Shown in pieces: positions 9,631 through 19,352 of a DNA stretch of 41,078 bases. The stretch is from Patescibacteria group bacterium UBA7396. Lineage in GTDB: Bacteria > Patescibacteriota > Gracilibacteria > BD1-5 > UBA6164. A model generated the notes under the pieces. The model searched no databases, was not told the origin of the DNA, and worked only from the letters and a program-made list of their open reading frames with translations. The DNA lies in contig DKNE01000020.1 of the NCBI GenBank assembly GCA_002470645.1, positions 1 through 41,078 on the forward strand, written 5' to 3'. The position numbers and the translations under genes were made by a program. Within the stretch, counting starts at the first letter, position 1; every line of letters begins with the position of its first letter.

Positions 9631-10155
9631 TTATTTTACTTGAAATTTTACAGAAAAATTAATATTTTCCTGCCCTTCAAAAGAATTAACAAATCAAAGA
9701 GAGAAAATATGTTCTGTTTTCTTTCTAAAATATTCCAAAAATTTTGTAACTTTTACAGATGCTAAACTAACCGCATCATTTTGTGCTTTTGCATAAGAAA
9801 TAATTTCTCAGTCTGCATAAGAAAATCCTTCAAATAAGACTCTATTGGTTCTTGATAATTCTTTTAACGAATTTACAAAAACTGGTATATTTGATAAATA
9901 TTTAAATTTTTCAAGGTATGTTTTATTTGCTTGTATAAGCATATAAAGTTTTACCTTATCATCCTCATTAATTTTTTTAATTGATTCTTCTACTTTTACA
10001 ATTTCTGATTGAGTAGACTCTATTTTTGATACTACTGTCATATTATAAAAGTAAAGTCAAATAGTTGCAAGGAGCACAAAAACAAAGAGAATTATTGATA
10101 TATTCATTCCCTTATAATTTTTTGAATCATTCTTGTATTCATTTGTAGTAACCAT
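9631..10155 (-). CDS. PilN-like inner-membrane assembly protein
   Basis: 174 aa. A short cytoplasmic N-terminus is followed by one membrane helix (about 18-38), a coiled coil (KIESTQSEIVKVEESIKKI) and an alpha/beta domain with FVNSLKELSRTNRVLFEG. PilN proteins have this layout, and their cytoplasmic tip binds the actin-like PilM. The cytoplasmic tail here is only about 17 residues and I cannot identify the PilM-binding INL motif. No PilM is adjacent; the FtsA-like protein at 29860 is an actin-fold protein but looks like FtsA. Order PilN-PilO-PilC on the strand supports the call. Confidence 0.55.
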
Positions 10156-10238
10156 ACAATATATGTTAATAATAAATTACCTCTAAATACTAACATATAT
10201 TACAAAAAAATGCAAAAAAATACTGATAAATTAAAAAT

Positions 10239-10652
10239 TTAACTTGTAACTACTCAGATTATCCAAGTAACTATTGCATATGATAACCAAATAATAACTA
10301 TTCACACTAAAACAGATACAATCGTTGTTTTTGATTTGGTAATTTCGTCATCACTTCATGCAGAAGTCAAGATTTTAAATCATGCATAGATGATATAAAA
10401 TACCGCAATTATTGTTATAAAAGTAAGTAAATATCTTACTATATCTTGTACATATTGAGAGGCTGTTCTGTTAGTCTCTAAATCATTGAGATCTCTTTTT
10501 ACTACATCAATTCATTCATCTAAAGAACATTCTCCATCCTGACAATAAATAATTTTTGAGTTATCTTTAAAAATACTCAAAGCAAAAGCATCACTGAACA
10601 TAAAAATAGAAAAAGTAAACAAAACAAGAAAAAAATTGACTAAAATTCTCAT
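10239..10652 (-). CDS. VirB2/TrbC-like small membrane protein
   Basis: 137 aa. A cleavable signal peptide is likely (MRILVNFFLVLFTFSIFMFSDAFA, cut after A-F-A). A short soluble part with YCQDGEC follows, then two hydrophobic helices joined by the loop SAGSDDEITKSKTTI. This is the TrbC/VirB2-like arrangement common in CPR genomes, in which a G-x-GD-charged loop joins two helices. The role, a pilin or membrane pore subunit, is not settled by the sequence. It lies upstream of the pilus assembly genes and may share their transcript, being 83 bases before the PilN-like start. Confidence 0.6.
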
Positions 10653-10714
10653 AAAATGGTATCATTAAAAATAAAGTTTCATTTATTATACATATTTTTT
10701 AAAAAAACAAAAAA

Positions 10715-11692
10715 TTATTCTTTATAAAAGATATATGTTAAATAAAAATACCCTCAAATAATATACAAAAAAACAAAAAACATGAAATTAAATGTCAAGA
10801 AAATATCAAAAAGTGCATGAAGAGTAAAAGAAAGAATAAATCAAAATAAAAGTGTTTTTATGAAATATATATTATAATTATTTTTCATTTTTGCATATAA
10901 AATAGAGAAATAATAAGCAAACACACTACTACAAAGAATATGTAAAAAAACAGAAAAGATATTTCTTAAAAAATAAGTAGAAAAAATCTCTTTCCCAAAA
11001 CCATAGTTTTGATACAAGTGATAAAAATAAAGTATATTTTCTATAAATGCAAATCATAGTGCTATAAAAATAGCATTTACTACTGAATGTTTTATAGATA
11101 AAACAGAGAAGTTTTTTTCATATGAAAAAAATAAAAATTTTGATAATTCTTCTAAAATTCAAATCAGTAAATAATAAAAAATAACTAACTTTATAGAATT
11201 AAACATAATATTTCAAAATGATATTGAAACATCTGTAGAAAGTTCTAAAAACTCTATTTTAAGAAAGAAGAAATTTAAGAGGTAAAATAATAATGTAATG
11301 ATAAGAAAATATCCTGAAAAAAGTAAAAAGCGTGAAAGATAAATACGAATTTTTTCTTTTGTTATAGGAGTAAGATAAAACAAAACAAATGGAATAAGAG
11401 AAAAAATAATAAATAATAATATAAATGAAAGCAATACTTTAAAAATAGACCCATCAAATGAAAAATCATATACTACTGAAAAAATATTGATAATATACCA
11501 TCAAAAATTATCTGCTATATTTCACAAAAACAATACCGGAAAGACCGAAATTCCACCAGCAAGAATTCACAAAAAAAATCTTTTTCTATTAAAACTATCA
11601 TTATCAATATAGCCAAAAAAATACCCCCAAAGCAATATCGGAATAAATGCAACAAAACTCAAAATAAGTATGAGAAGAAGATTATCTAACAT
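10715..11692 (-). CDS. PrsW-family glutamic intramembrane protease
   Basis: 325 aa, with about eight to nine hydrophobic segments. The PrsW motifs are in order: EELSK (E181, E182, K185), GFAFIEN (E218), FSVFLH (H251) and LHALFD (H292). These match the catalytic glutamates and histidines of the PrsW/Abi-related clan that includes Rce1-type prenyl proteases. PrsW cuts anti-sigma factors or processes membrane proteins in the bilayer. The substrate is unknown. It begins two bases after the end of the small membrane protein gene, so the two are translated from one message. Confidence 0.82.
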
Positions 11693-11694
11693 AT

Positions 11695-11892
11695 TTAGTC
11701 TTTATAGATCTTATAATTTCAAAATTTAACATAATTCTCTCAAGATGTGTTTTTTTTTGAAAAAAGATACTTTGCCAGCAAAATATTTATTCCAAAAAAA
11801 AGCAAAAGACCTCCTATCATATAAGCTATAATTTGAGGATGTACTATAATAATAATTCCTGAAACTATTAATAAAATTCAAAAAATTGGCAT
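11695..11892 (-). CDS. Small two-helix membrane protein (DUF3096-like)
   Basis: 65 aa. Two hydrophobic stretches, FGILLIVSGIIIIVHPQIIA and a following GGLLLFFGINILLA, are joined by a short turn, then a basic tail. The 'vsGi.ii..P.ii.y.ig..l...Gi' wording resembles DUF3096-type proteins of CPR bacteria. No biochemical function is known to me. It sits between murA and the PrsW gene, two bases before the latter. Confidence 0.62.
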
Positions 11893-11916
11893 GTATAAAA
11901 AATTATATATTTAAAA

Positions 11917-13173
11917 TTATCAAACTATCTCTATTTTTGCTCAAAGTTGTTGTAGCTTCTCTACAAAATTTTCATATCATCTCTCAATATATTCAATATT
12001 CGTAACTGTAGTTTCTCATTCAGCAATAAGTCATGCAATAACCATAGCAGCTCATGCTCTCAAATCCCAAGACGTAACTTGGGCACCTTTTAAATTCATT
12101 TTTCAAAAAACAAGTGCCTCATGTGGGTTTAAAATAGCCGTATGTCATCTCATTTTGTCCAATTCTACTAAAAAATTTAATCTTCCTTCAAATAATACCT
12201 CATGAATTCTTGAAATACCTTCTGCTTGTGTCATAAGAACTGCAAATGGAGAACCTATATCTGTAGGAAATCCTGGGAAAATATTTGTCTGAATACTCAC
12301 ATTTTTAAGATTTTGACTTCTAAATACTCTCAAGGTATCATCCCCTAAATCTTCTACTTGAACTCAAGCATCTTTTAGTTTTGCAATAAAACTATATAAA
12401 TCATCAATTCTTGCATTTTTAATATCAATATATTCTTTTGATGCAAGAGCCCCAAGTACCATAAAAGTACCTGATTCTATATAATCAGAAATCACTTCAT
12501 AATTGATTTGGTTTTGCAATTTTTCCACTCAAGTTACAATGATTTTATGATTATATTTTATTTTTATATCTGCTCAAGCTTCTCTTAAAAATCAAATTAA
12601 ATTCATAACATGTGGTTCTATTGCTGAAAGTTCAATAGTAGTAATTCAAGGTCTTAATACATTGGCTACGATCAAGTTTTCTGTTGAAGTTACTCAAAAT
12701 CCTGCATTAATCGTAATATTTCATGAATGTGGTTTTCCAGTAATATTTACTCATTTTTCTGTTATAACATAATCATATCAAATCGCTTTTAATCCATTTA
12801 AATGTGCGTCAATTGGTCTTTTTCAAATACTACATCCTCCAGGGAATGGAATTGAAATATTTCAAAAATAATGTAAAATCGGACTTAAAAGTAAAATAGA
12901 TGCTCTAATTTTTTTAATCATTTCTACATCCATTTTAGAAATATCTAAATGAGTGGTATCCAAAAGTAAAATATTTTCTTCAAAAGTGTATTTCGCTCAA
13001 ATAGTAGAAATAATTTCTAAAAAAGTTAAAACATCCCCTATACGAGGAACATTTTTAAGAGTAATTTTTCATCTTATTAATAAGGTAGCAGCTAATATAG
13101 GAAGTGCTGCGTTTTTACTTCCGCTTATGAGAACTTCTCAAGATAATTCTTTTGATGTGTTTATTTTGTACAT
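11917..13173 (-). CDS. murA: UDP-N-acetylglucosamine 1-carboxyvinyltransferase
   Basis: 418 aa, full length for MurA. It catalyses the first committed step of peptidoglycan synthesis, transferring enolpyruvate from PEP to UDP-GlcNAc in the cytoplasm. The substrate-binding start is VLISGSKNAALPILAATLL and the catalytic loop is FPGGCSIGKRPIDAHL with the cysteine at residue 114, so the enzyme should be fosfomycin sensitive by family rule. The C-terminal DLRAGAAMVIAGLIAEGET matches the end of the second EPSP-like domain. Many glycines are TGA-coded. It is the first gene of a minus-strand series leading into PrsW and the pilus block. Confidence 0.95.
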
Positions 13174-13335
13174 TTTCCCAATTTAATAATAATTTTAGAT
13201 ATCATATTGATTTTTATATTTTTTCAAAGATTTATTGCAAAAAAAATATTTTTTATTATATTGTTTTAGTACTTAACTTTCTAAAAATATATCTATTACA
13301 TTAAGTTATAATTATCCTTTAATTGATAAATTTTT
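13174..13335. other. Divergent intergenic region
   Basis: This 162-base AT-rich gap separates murA (-) from the 633-aa gene (+). A TATAAT at 13307-13312 could be the -10 box of the plus-strand gene, but no convincing -35 box lies at the right distance. I see no coding or RNA gene. Confidence 0.4.
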
Positions 13336-15237
13336 ATGTTTTATTTTGATGTAAAAAATTACCAAACTGATCTCTGAGAAAATACAACAGCCGGTAAAAA
13401 TATCCAAATTGATGAGAATTTAAATTGTTTTGTTCTTATTGATAGTTCAAATAAAAAAATCGTCACTCCTCTTTTAAATAAAATAGTAGATTATCTTATT
13501 GATACTATTACTATAAAAGATACCTACAATACTTTTTCAGTGAGTCTTGAGAGTATTAATTTTTTTATAAAAACTCTCAAAGATAAAGAAAATAATTTAG
13601 AAAATCTCAATATTATTATTTGATTACTAGAAAAAAATAACCTGCATTTTGCAAAAATTTGAAAAGCAAGCTGTTTTTTATTAAATCAAAAAAAAGAAAT
13701 AATAGAAATTAGCGACAGAAATGATAAAAATAATACTTTTGATTATATCTCAAGTGGGAAAATCACCTATTGAGAAATAGTAGTATTAGCAAGCCAAAAT
13801 TTATGAGAGTACCTTACCAATAGTGATTGGCAAGATATTTCAAAATTGAGTGAAATTGAGAAAATATTAGAAAATATTACTCATATTTTACAAGATGAAA
13901 AAGCACAAACAAATATTTCTATTGCCTGAATTTTTTCAGACTATATAGCTTCTTGAAGTGGTGTAAACTATAAATTAGAAAAAGCAAAAAACCTCTTTTA
14001 TAAAACTATTGATAATAATTTTTCAAAAAAAGTTATCGCATTTTCTATGATAATAAGAGAAAAAATAGAATCGAAATGAAAAATTGTAAAAAATATTATA
14101 TTTTTCAGTGGAATTATTGTTTCTACATTTATTCTTTTTTCAATTATTTCAGGAATTTTATGAAAAAGTATCGAAAGCTCAAAAACAACTGAATATAAAA
14201 ATAATTTAATACAAGCTAGAGAGTATATTCGTTTAGCAAATCAAAATCTTGCAAACAAAGAAGTATTTGAACTTAATATATCAAAAGCTGAGGAACTTAT
14301 AGCTAAAGTAGGTAATGAACAATTATTTCTCAGTGATGTAAAAAACATTTACGATGATATTTCAATCATTAAAAAACAATTTAACGGAATTGAAGTTTTT
14401 GAGTGAAATACTTCAAATCTTATATTTAAATGAAATTTTGATGACGGAGTAAAACTCATTGAAATGAGTAAAAAATTATATGTTATTTGAAAAAGTTCTA
14501 TTTATGGGCCAATTATTTCAGGACAAGAAATTAAAAATAATATTTTTAGTGAACTTGAAATAGATGATGAATTTTTAGATGGGGTAAGTGTTGGGGATGA
14601 TATCATTCTTACAACAAAAAAACAAAGAGTAGTAAAATTTTGAAAAGATACAAAATTTAGCTATATCAATGTAGTTGGACAAACAACTTGGCAATGAAGC
14701 CCTTTTGTGGAAACATATAATAATAATATTTATATGGTGAATTCATCTCAAAGTCAAGTATACAGACATTCTCCAAGTTCAGGGTCTTATACATCATGAG
14801 TTTCATATTTGACAAATGATGATTCTAAAAATTTGACAAAAATAGTTTCTATTTGAATCGATGGAGGAATATATTTATTAAAAGATGACGGAAAAATATT
14901 TAAATTTTTCTCTTCACCAAAGTATAGATTGGAAAGTATAGTTCTTAATAAACTTCCTCAAAACTATAATATATGAGAATGAAAATCAAAATTAATAGTA
15001 AGGAATAATCTCAATTATTTTTATATGTATTTAAATGATAAGATTTGGATTTTTGAACCAAATACAAAAGTTTTTACTGATACAAAAAGTCTCACTTATA
15101 AATGACAAATAGAAGGAAAAATGGAAAATATCTTGTGATTTTATGTTCCAAGAGATGGAGAACTCAATGTACTGACAAAAAGTGGGATTTATAAAATTAA
15201 CTTTGAAATAAAAGATGATAAATTAATTATCAGATAA
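13336..15237 (+). CDS. Membrane protein with phosphatase-like N-domain and predicted extracytoplasmic beta-propeller
   Basis: 633 aa. The N-terminal ~210 residues are soluble. Their strand pattern is reminiscent of a PP2C-type fold (CFVLIDSSNKKIV, then LHFAKIGKASCFLLNQKKEI), but the acidic metal ligands of active PP2C enzymes are not evident, so activity is doubtful. A single membrane helix lies near 250-277 (IIFFSGIIVSTFILFSIISG). A helical stalk with EYIRLANQNLANKEVF follows. The C-terminal ~260 residues contain repeated short strand units (DGVSVGDDIILTTKKQRVV, NNIYMVNSSQSQVYRH, DGGIYLLKDDGKIFKF) like blades of a beta-propeller. It resembles a signalling protein with an outside sensor. It is monocistronic and its stop codon lies in a terminator shared with yebC. 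Confidence 0.5.
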
Positions 15238-15270
15238 AAAAAATCTTTGGGAATCCAAAGATTTTTTTTA
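15235..15270. terminator. Bidirectional terminator made of the two convergent stop codons
   Basis: A perfect 16-bp inverted repeat with a GAAT loop. Its outermost triplets are the TAA of the plus-strand gene (15235-15237) and the TAA of yebC on the minus strand (15268-15270), so both stop codons pair with each other in the hairpin. Confidence 0.9.
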
Positions 15271-16038
15271 TGTTCTAAAAGTATTTTTTTCAATAAAATC
15301 ATCAACCTCTTTTTGTAACTTTGAAGTTATACTCATATTCATTGATATTTTTTCTACATCTTCATCTTCTGAAAAAGCTTCGATCATTTTTGTAAGTTTT
15401 AATGCTTTATCAAAATCATCAACTTCAACTATATTAGAAGGAATATAATCCACATCAGCAAATTCTAAAATAATATTTTTTTCATCAAAAAATTTTTTCA
15501 CCTGGCTAAAATCTTCTAATGAAGTAATTATTTTAAACATACCTTCTTCTTCAAAAAAATCCTCACCAGCAGTTTCAAAAACAAGTTCCTCTAATTGCTC
15601 TTTTGAGTAATTTTCCAAAGATATAGCAAGAATTCCCTTTTTTTCAAAAACAAAGCTAACACTTCAAGATTCTCATAAATTTCATCAATATTTTGAAAAA
15701 ATATGTCTTATATTTGGAGCTGTCCTGTTTTTATTATCCGTAAGAGTCGTAACTATAACAGCTACTCAACCTGGACCATATCATTCATACACAATTTGAT
15801 CAATTTGAACTCAAGTTTTATCTTCTCCAGTTCATTTTTTTATAGCTCTCGCAATATTATCATTGGGAACATTATCTTTTCTTGCTTTTTCTATAGCATC
15901 ATAAAGAGATGGATTTTTATCTGGGTCTCATCATTTTGCTGCAGCTATGGAAATAAGTTTTGCATGAATAGTAAATACTTTTTGTTTTGCTGCGTTTGAT
16001 TGACTTTTTTTCGCAGCGATAACTGGACCTCTTCACAT
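15268..16038 (-). CDS. yebC: YebC/PmpR family protein
   Basis: 256 aa. It starts MGRGPVIAAKKSQSNAAKQ, with the second codon TGA (Gly, as in the family's MaGHS). The core AAKGGDPDKNPSLYDAIEKA and NVPNDNIARAIKKGTGED is unmistakable; the paired glycines of GGDP are both TGA. The middle YEGYGPGGVAVIV and NIRHIFSKYGGNLGESGSV complete the family fold. YebC proteins act as transcription regulators (PmpR) and, by recent work on the family, help ribosomes through proline stretches. The C-terminal acidic domain is complete. Confidence 0.94.
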
Positions 16039-16254
16039 ATTTTGTTTTGATTAAAAAATAACTCAAAAGAAAGTATAAAAAACTTTTTGTTTTTTTCAAA
16101 TTTAATTATTTTTTATTTTATATAAGCCAATAAAAAGAAAATTTAAAAAACTTTTGATAATTTTTAATTTTTGAATAAAATCTTTCGTGCTTATGTTTTT
16201 ATCTTTTATATAGATAAAATCGTTTATATAATATTTTAAATCAATAAAGTAGAT
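16039..16254. other. Divergent intergenic region (yebC / bL25)
   Basis: 216 bases of AT-rich sequence with no open frame of note. It must hold the promoters of yebC and bL25. An imperfect inverted repeat, ATCTTTTATATAGATAAAAT (16201-16220), sits 35 bases before the bL25 start and may be a control element. Confidence 0.35.
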
Positions 16255-16875
16255 ATGGAAAAAATAGTATTAAAAAGTCAAACAAGAAATGCTTCAGAAG
16301 AAGTAAAAGCTATTAGAGCAACAAAAGGAGTTCCAGCTGTAGTTTATGGACACAAACAAGAAGCTATAAGTATTAAATTAGGAAGCTCTGATGTATTAAA
16401 AGCATACCGTGTAGCATGAGAAAATCACGTAGTTTCTCTTGATGTAGATGGGAAAAAAATGGATGTATTATTTCATGAAGTTCAAAAAGCTCCTGTAAGT
16501 GGTGCTATTATTCATGTTGATTTTTATGCCATTACAAAATGAGAAAAAGTTCATACTCATATTCCTTTAACTTTTGTATGAATTTCAAAAGCTAAAACTG
16601 ATGAAGGTGCTATTATAGAAGAAGTTCTAAAACAAGTTGAAGTAAAATGTTTACCAACTGATTTAGTAGCCTCTTTTGAAGTTGATTTAGCTAAATTAGA
16701 AAAAACTGGAGATAATATAAAAGTTTCTGATATCAGTATTTCTGATAAATACGAAGTTTTAACTTCTCAAGACGAAGTAGTTGCTGTTGCTGCAAAAGCA
16801 AAAGTAGAAGTAATTGATACTGCTGCTCCTCAAGCTGATCTTCCTGCTGATCCAAAAGAAGCAAAAGCTGAATAG
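16255..16875 (+). CDS. rplY: Large ribosomal subunit protein bL25 (Ctc form)
   Basis: 206 aa: an N-terminal 5S rRNA-binding domain and the C-terminal TL5/Ctc domain. It shows TKGVPAVVYGHKQEAISI, HEVQKAPVSGAIIHVDFYAI and then PLTFVGISKAKTDEGAIIEE and VKCLPTDLVASFEVDLAKLE. The glycines in KGEKVHTHIPL and TFVGISK are coded by TGA, one of the clearest alignments showing that UGA means Gly here. The tail is rich in Ala and Lys. It binds 5S rRNA in the 50S subunit. A terminator follows at 16882-16909. Confidence 0.95.
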
Positions 16876-16881
16876 TAATTT

Positions 16882-16910
16882 AAAAAAATCCTAAATTCAG
16901 GATTTTTTTT
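16882..16910 (+). terminator. Terminator after bL25
   Basis: An 11-bp stem (AAAAAAATCCT / AGGATTTTTTT) around a 6-nt loop with a T8 tract, just after the bL25 stop codon. Confidence 0.88.
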
Positions 16911-16914
16911 ATAG

Positions 16915-16962
16915 CAATGTAAATAAAAACTCTCTTAATTAAGAGAGTTTTTATTTACATTG
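16915..16962. repeat. Perfect 48-bp palindrome without loop
   Basis: Two 24-base arms meet at position 16938/16939 with no mismatch. The arm has the form CAATGTAAATAAAAACTCTC plus TTAA. The right arm includes the stop codon of the lipoprotein gene (16951-16953) and its last codons. It may be a terminator for that minus-strand gene, but it is far longer than needed and lacks a spacer. A long perfect palindrome can extrude as a cruciform. Confidence 0.8.
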
Positions 16963-17496
16963 AAAGGTTTTTATAATTTCTTCATATTTTGAAGTATCTT
17001 TTATATCTGTTGATAATGCTATAGTAATTAAATATCATGTATTTTTACATACTTTTCCAACTTGAAGATATTTAAATTTTGGAGTTTGAATATTATATTT
17101 TGCTTCAAAAATATATAAATTTGATTTATCATTATCTAAAAAATCTATATTTTTTGATTCTATTTTTAAATATTCTACATATTCCCTACTTGATCAAACA
17201 TTATTTAAAATAGAAAAATCAATTGATGAAATATTTTTATCTAATTTTTGTGATAAAATCAAAAGATTATTAGAGAATCCATACTTTAATTCTTCCGATG
17301 AAACAGCTAATTCTATTTGAGAAGTCTTAGGTGTTGGTAAAATTTCTGATTCTGAATTAATAAGCGACCAATTAGATGGAATATTCATATTAAATTTTTC
17401 TCATTCGTGAAGAGATAATCATGTTACTATCTCATTTTCACTTCAACAAGAACTTAATACAAGAATTAAAAGCATAATAAAAATATTTTTTTTCAT
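16951..17496 (-). CDS. Putative lipoprotein
   Basis: 181 aa. The N-terminus MKKNIFIMLLILVLSSCG is a lipoprotein signal peptide with lipobox LSSC, cysteine 17, and the following glycine coded by TGA. The mature part starts with an acidic linker and NIPSNWSLINSESE, then a mixed alpha/beta domain with SREYVEYLKIESKN and YLQVGKVCKN, ending in DTSKYEEIIKTFQCK. The layout resembles the PsbP-like or DUF-type 'p.nW.' lipoproteins, but I do not recognise a family. The gene is downstream of a small membrane protein, nine bases away. Confidence 0.7.
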
Positions 17497-17505
17497 AGAT
17501 ACATA

Positions 17506-17844
17506 TTAAAAAGTATTTAAATTTATTCAGGTAAATGGAAGAAGAAATAAAACAAATAATATTCACAATCCTCACATTATTAAAAGTTTTATATATTTTG
17601 AAAAAGTAAATTTATAAACTGTAAAAAAATACATGTACATTATCCAACCTGTAAGAAAGAAAACATATATAAATGGAAGTGTTTTTAAAAATATATCATC
17701 ATAAAATTTTGCACCAACAAAAAAATAATTTAAAAAGAAGAAAAAAGTCAGCAACATAAACATATATTTTGCAGCTTGATATCTAGACTCTAAAACAATA
17801 GAATTATCAAGAAGTACTTTTTCTCTATTTTTTTTCAAATCCAT
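17506..17844 (-). CDS. Small integral membrane protein, unknown
   Basis: 112 aa. A charged cytoplasmic N-terminus (MDLKKNREKVLLDNSIVLES) is followed by about three hydrophobic segments rich in Phe and Tyr, near residues 25-45, 52-72 and 85-105. No family recognised. The lipoprotein gene follows within nine bases, so the two probably work or at least are expressed together. Confidence 0.65.
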
Positions 17845-17908
17845 ACTTGATTTTTTAATATTTAATAATATATTAATCTCATAATTTACTAACGTAATAT
17901 ATTTAAAA

Positions 17909-18199
17909 ATGAGTATAACACAAGAAGAAATTCAAAGAATTGCAAAAAATCTTGCAAAATTAGAACCAAAAAATGAACAAAAGCTTGTTGGAAGCATAAA
18001 TTCAATATTAGAATATGTAGATTTGCTAAATGAAATTGATACTACTGGGGTTTCTCCGACAATTTCTGTAGTATCAAATAAAAAAAATACTCTCAAAAAT
18101 GATTGAGAAGAAAGAAATATTCATCCTTCAGATTTACTTTCTTGTTCACCTCAAAAAGTAATTGCAAACCAAATTGCTGTTAGTGATATAATGAAATAA
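17909..18199 (+). CDS. gatC: Aspartyl/glutamyl-tRNA amidotransferase subunit C
   Basis: 96 aa, the usual GatC size. It shows MSITQEEIQRIAKNLAKLEP, then INSILEYVDLLNEIDTTGVSPT, the 'il.yv..l.evDt.gv.Pt' motif of the family, and a C-terminal SDLLSCSPQKV segment matching 'll.naP'. GatC stabilises the GatCAB enzyme that turns misacylated Glu-tRNA(Gln) or Asp-tRNA(Asn) into the amide form. GatA and GatB are not in the window. It is followed after five bases by recF. Confidence 0.9.
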
Positions 18200-18204
18200 C
18201 ACAA

Positions 18205-19254
18205 ATGTTAAGAACAATAAAAATAATCAATTTTAGATCCATAGATACTATGGATTTATATTTTGAGAAAAAAAATGCTATTATTTGAAAAAATGGAGCC
18301 TGAAAAACAAATATTTTACAGGCTATTTGTTGCATATTTTGAAAAAAACAAAATGATTTTTCTATTGATGAAATGTTAAAATTATGACAAAATTTTATGT
18401 ATTTGGAAGCAGCTTTTGATACAACTGATTTTCAACATATTGTTACTTTTTCTTATGACGCATCAACCAATAAAAAACTCATTACTTTAAATGGTAAAAA
18501 AGCAACTAAAAAACAACTTTTTGAGACGTTACTAAAAATTTCATATTTTTCTCCAAGCCAAATGAATTTATTTTACCTTTGACCAAAAACAAGAAGAGAC
18601 TTCCTTGATTCTATTCTTTGTGATAGCTTTTCAGAATATGAAGATTTGTTAAAAAAATATGAAAAAATTGTTAAAAATAGAAATAAAGTACTTAAAAATA
18701 TTTTTGAAGAAAAATCTCAAAAATCAGAAATAGATTTTTGGAATGATCAATTTATACAAGCTGCAAAAAAAATATACGACTATAAAATCCCGCTTCATAA
18801 TTTTATTCAAGAAAAAATAAAAGAACATACCGATATTTTTCAAAATAAAATTTCCTCTATAGAGTTTTCTTATATATCAAAAATTGATCTCAATAATATT
18901 GAATCGAATATTAAAACATATCTTGAAAAAAATTTTGAAAGAGATATTATCTTATGAAAAACCCATATTGGGCCACATATAGATGATTTTGATATATTAC
19001 TCGATGGAAAATCTCTTGTATCATTTGCATCAAGATGAGAAATAAAAAGTATTATTCTTACATTAAAACAAATAGAAATTCAATATATTCGCCTCGTTAG
19101 CTGAATACAACCATTATTATTAATTGACGATTTATCAAGTGAACTTGATGAAGAACACTTCCTTCTTATGCTAGAAAAAGTAAAAGAAATTCAAATAATT
19201 TATACTGGAATAACAGCTATAGAAAAAGAAAAAAATAATATTTTAATTATTTAA
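18205..19254 (+). CDS. recF: DNA replication and repair protein RecF
   Basis: 349 aa, close to RecF length. It begins MLRTIKIINFRSIDTMDLYF, the RecF/SMC 'l.nFR' strand, then the Walker A loop IIGKNGAGKTNILQAI. In that loop the first glycine (18286-18288) and the third (18301-18303) are TGA codons while the middle one is GGA. The family's SPSQMNLFYLGPKTRRDFLD motif, THIGPHIDDF, a divergent signature SRGEIKSIILTLKQIEI, and Walker B LLLIDDLSSELDEE follow. RecF binds DNA with RecR and RecO at gaps and loads RecA. It is co-transcribed with gatC by spacing. Confidence 0.9.
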
Positions 19255-19288
19255 AAAACATTATTTTAATTTGTAAAGTATATTTTAG

Positions 19289-19317
19289 TTGTAAATATAA
19301 ATTTTTTGTAGTAAAAT
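19289..19317 (+). promoter_or_regulatory. Sigma70-type promoter of the surface protein gene
   Basis: TTGTAA (19289-19294), a 17-nt spacer and TAAAAT (19312-19317), 35 bases before the ATG at 19353. Confidence 0.65.
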
Positions 19318-19352
19318 AGTGTCGTAGTTTAAAATTAACAAAACAAAAAGAT

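Noticed and set aside
16915..16962. Attachment site or end of a mobile element
   Set aside because: No integrase, transposase or second copy is present nearby.
18205..19254. TGA as tryptophan (code 4) or selenocysteine
   Set aside because: TGA sits at invariant glycines such as the Walker A loop, conserved tryptophans are TGG, and TGA is far too frequent for selenocysteine.
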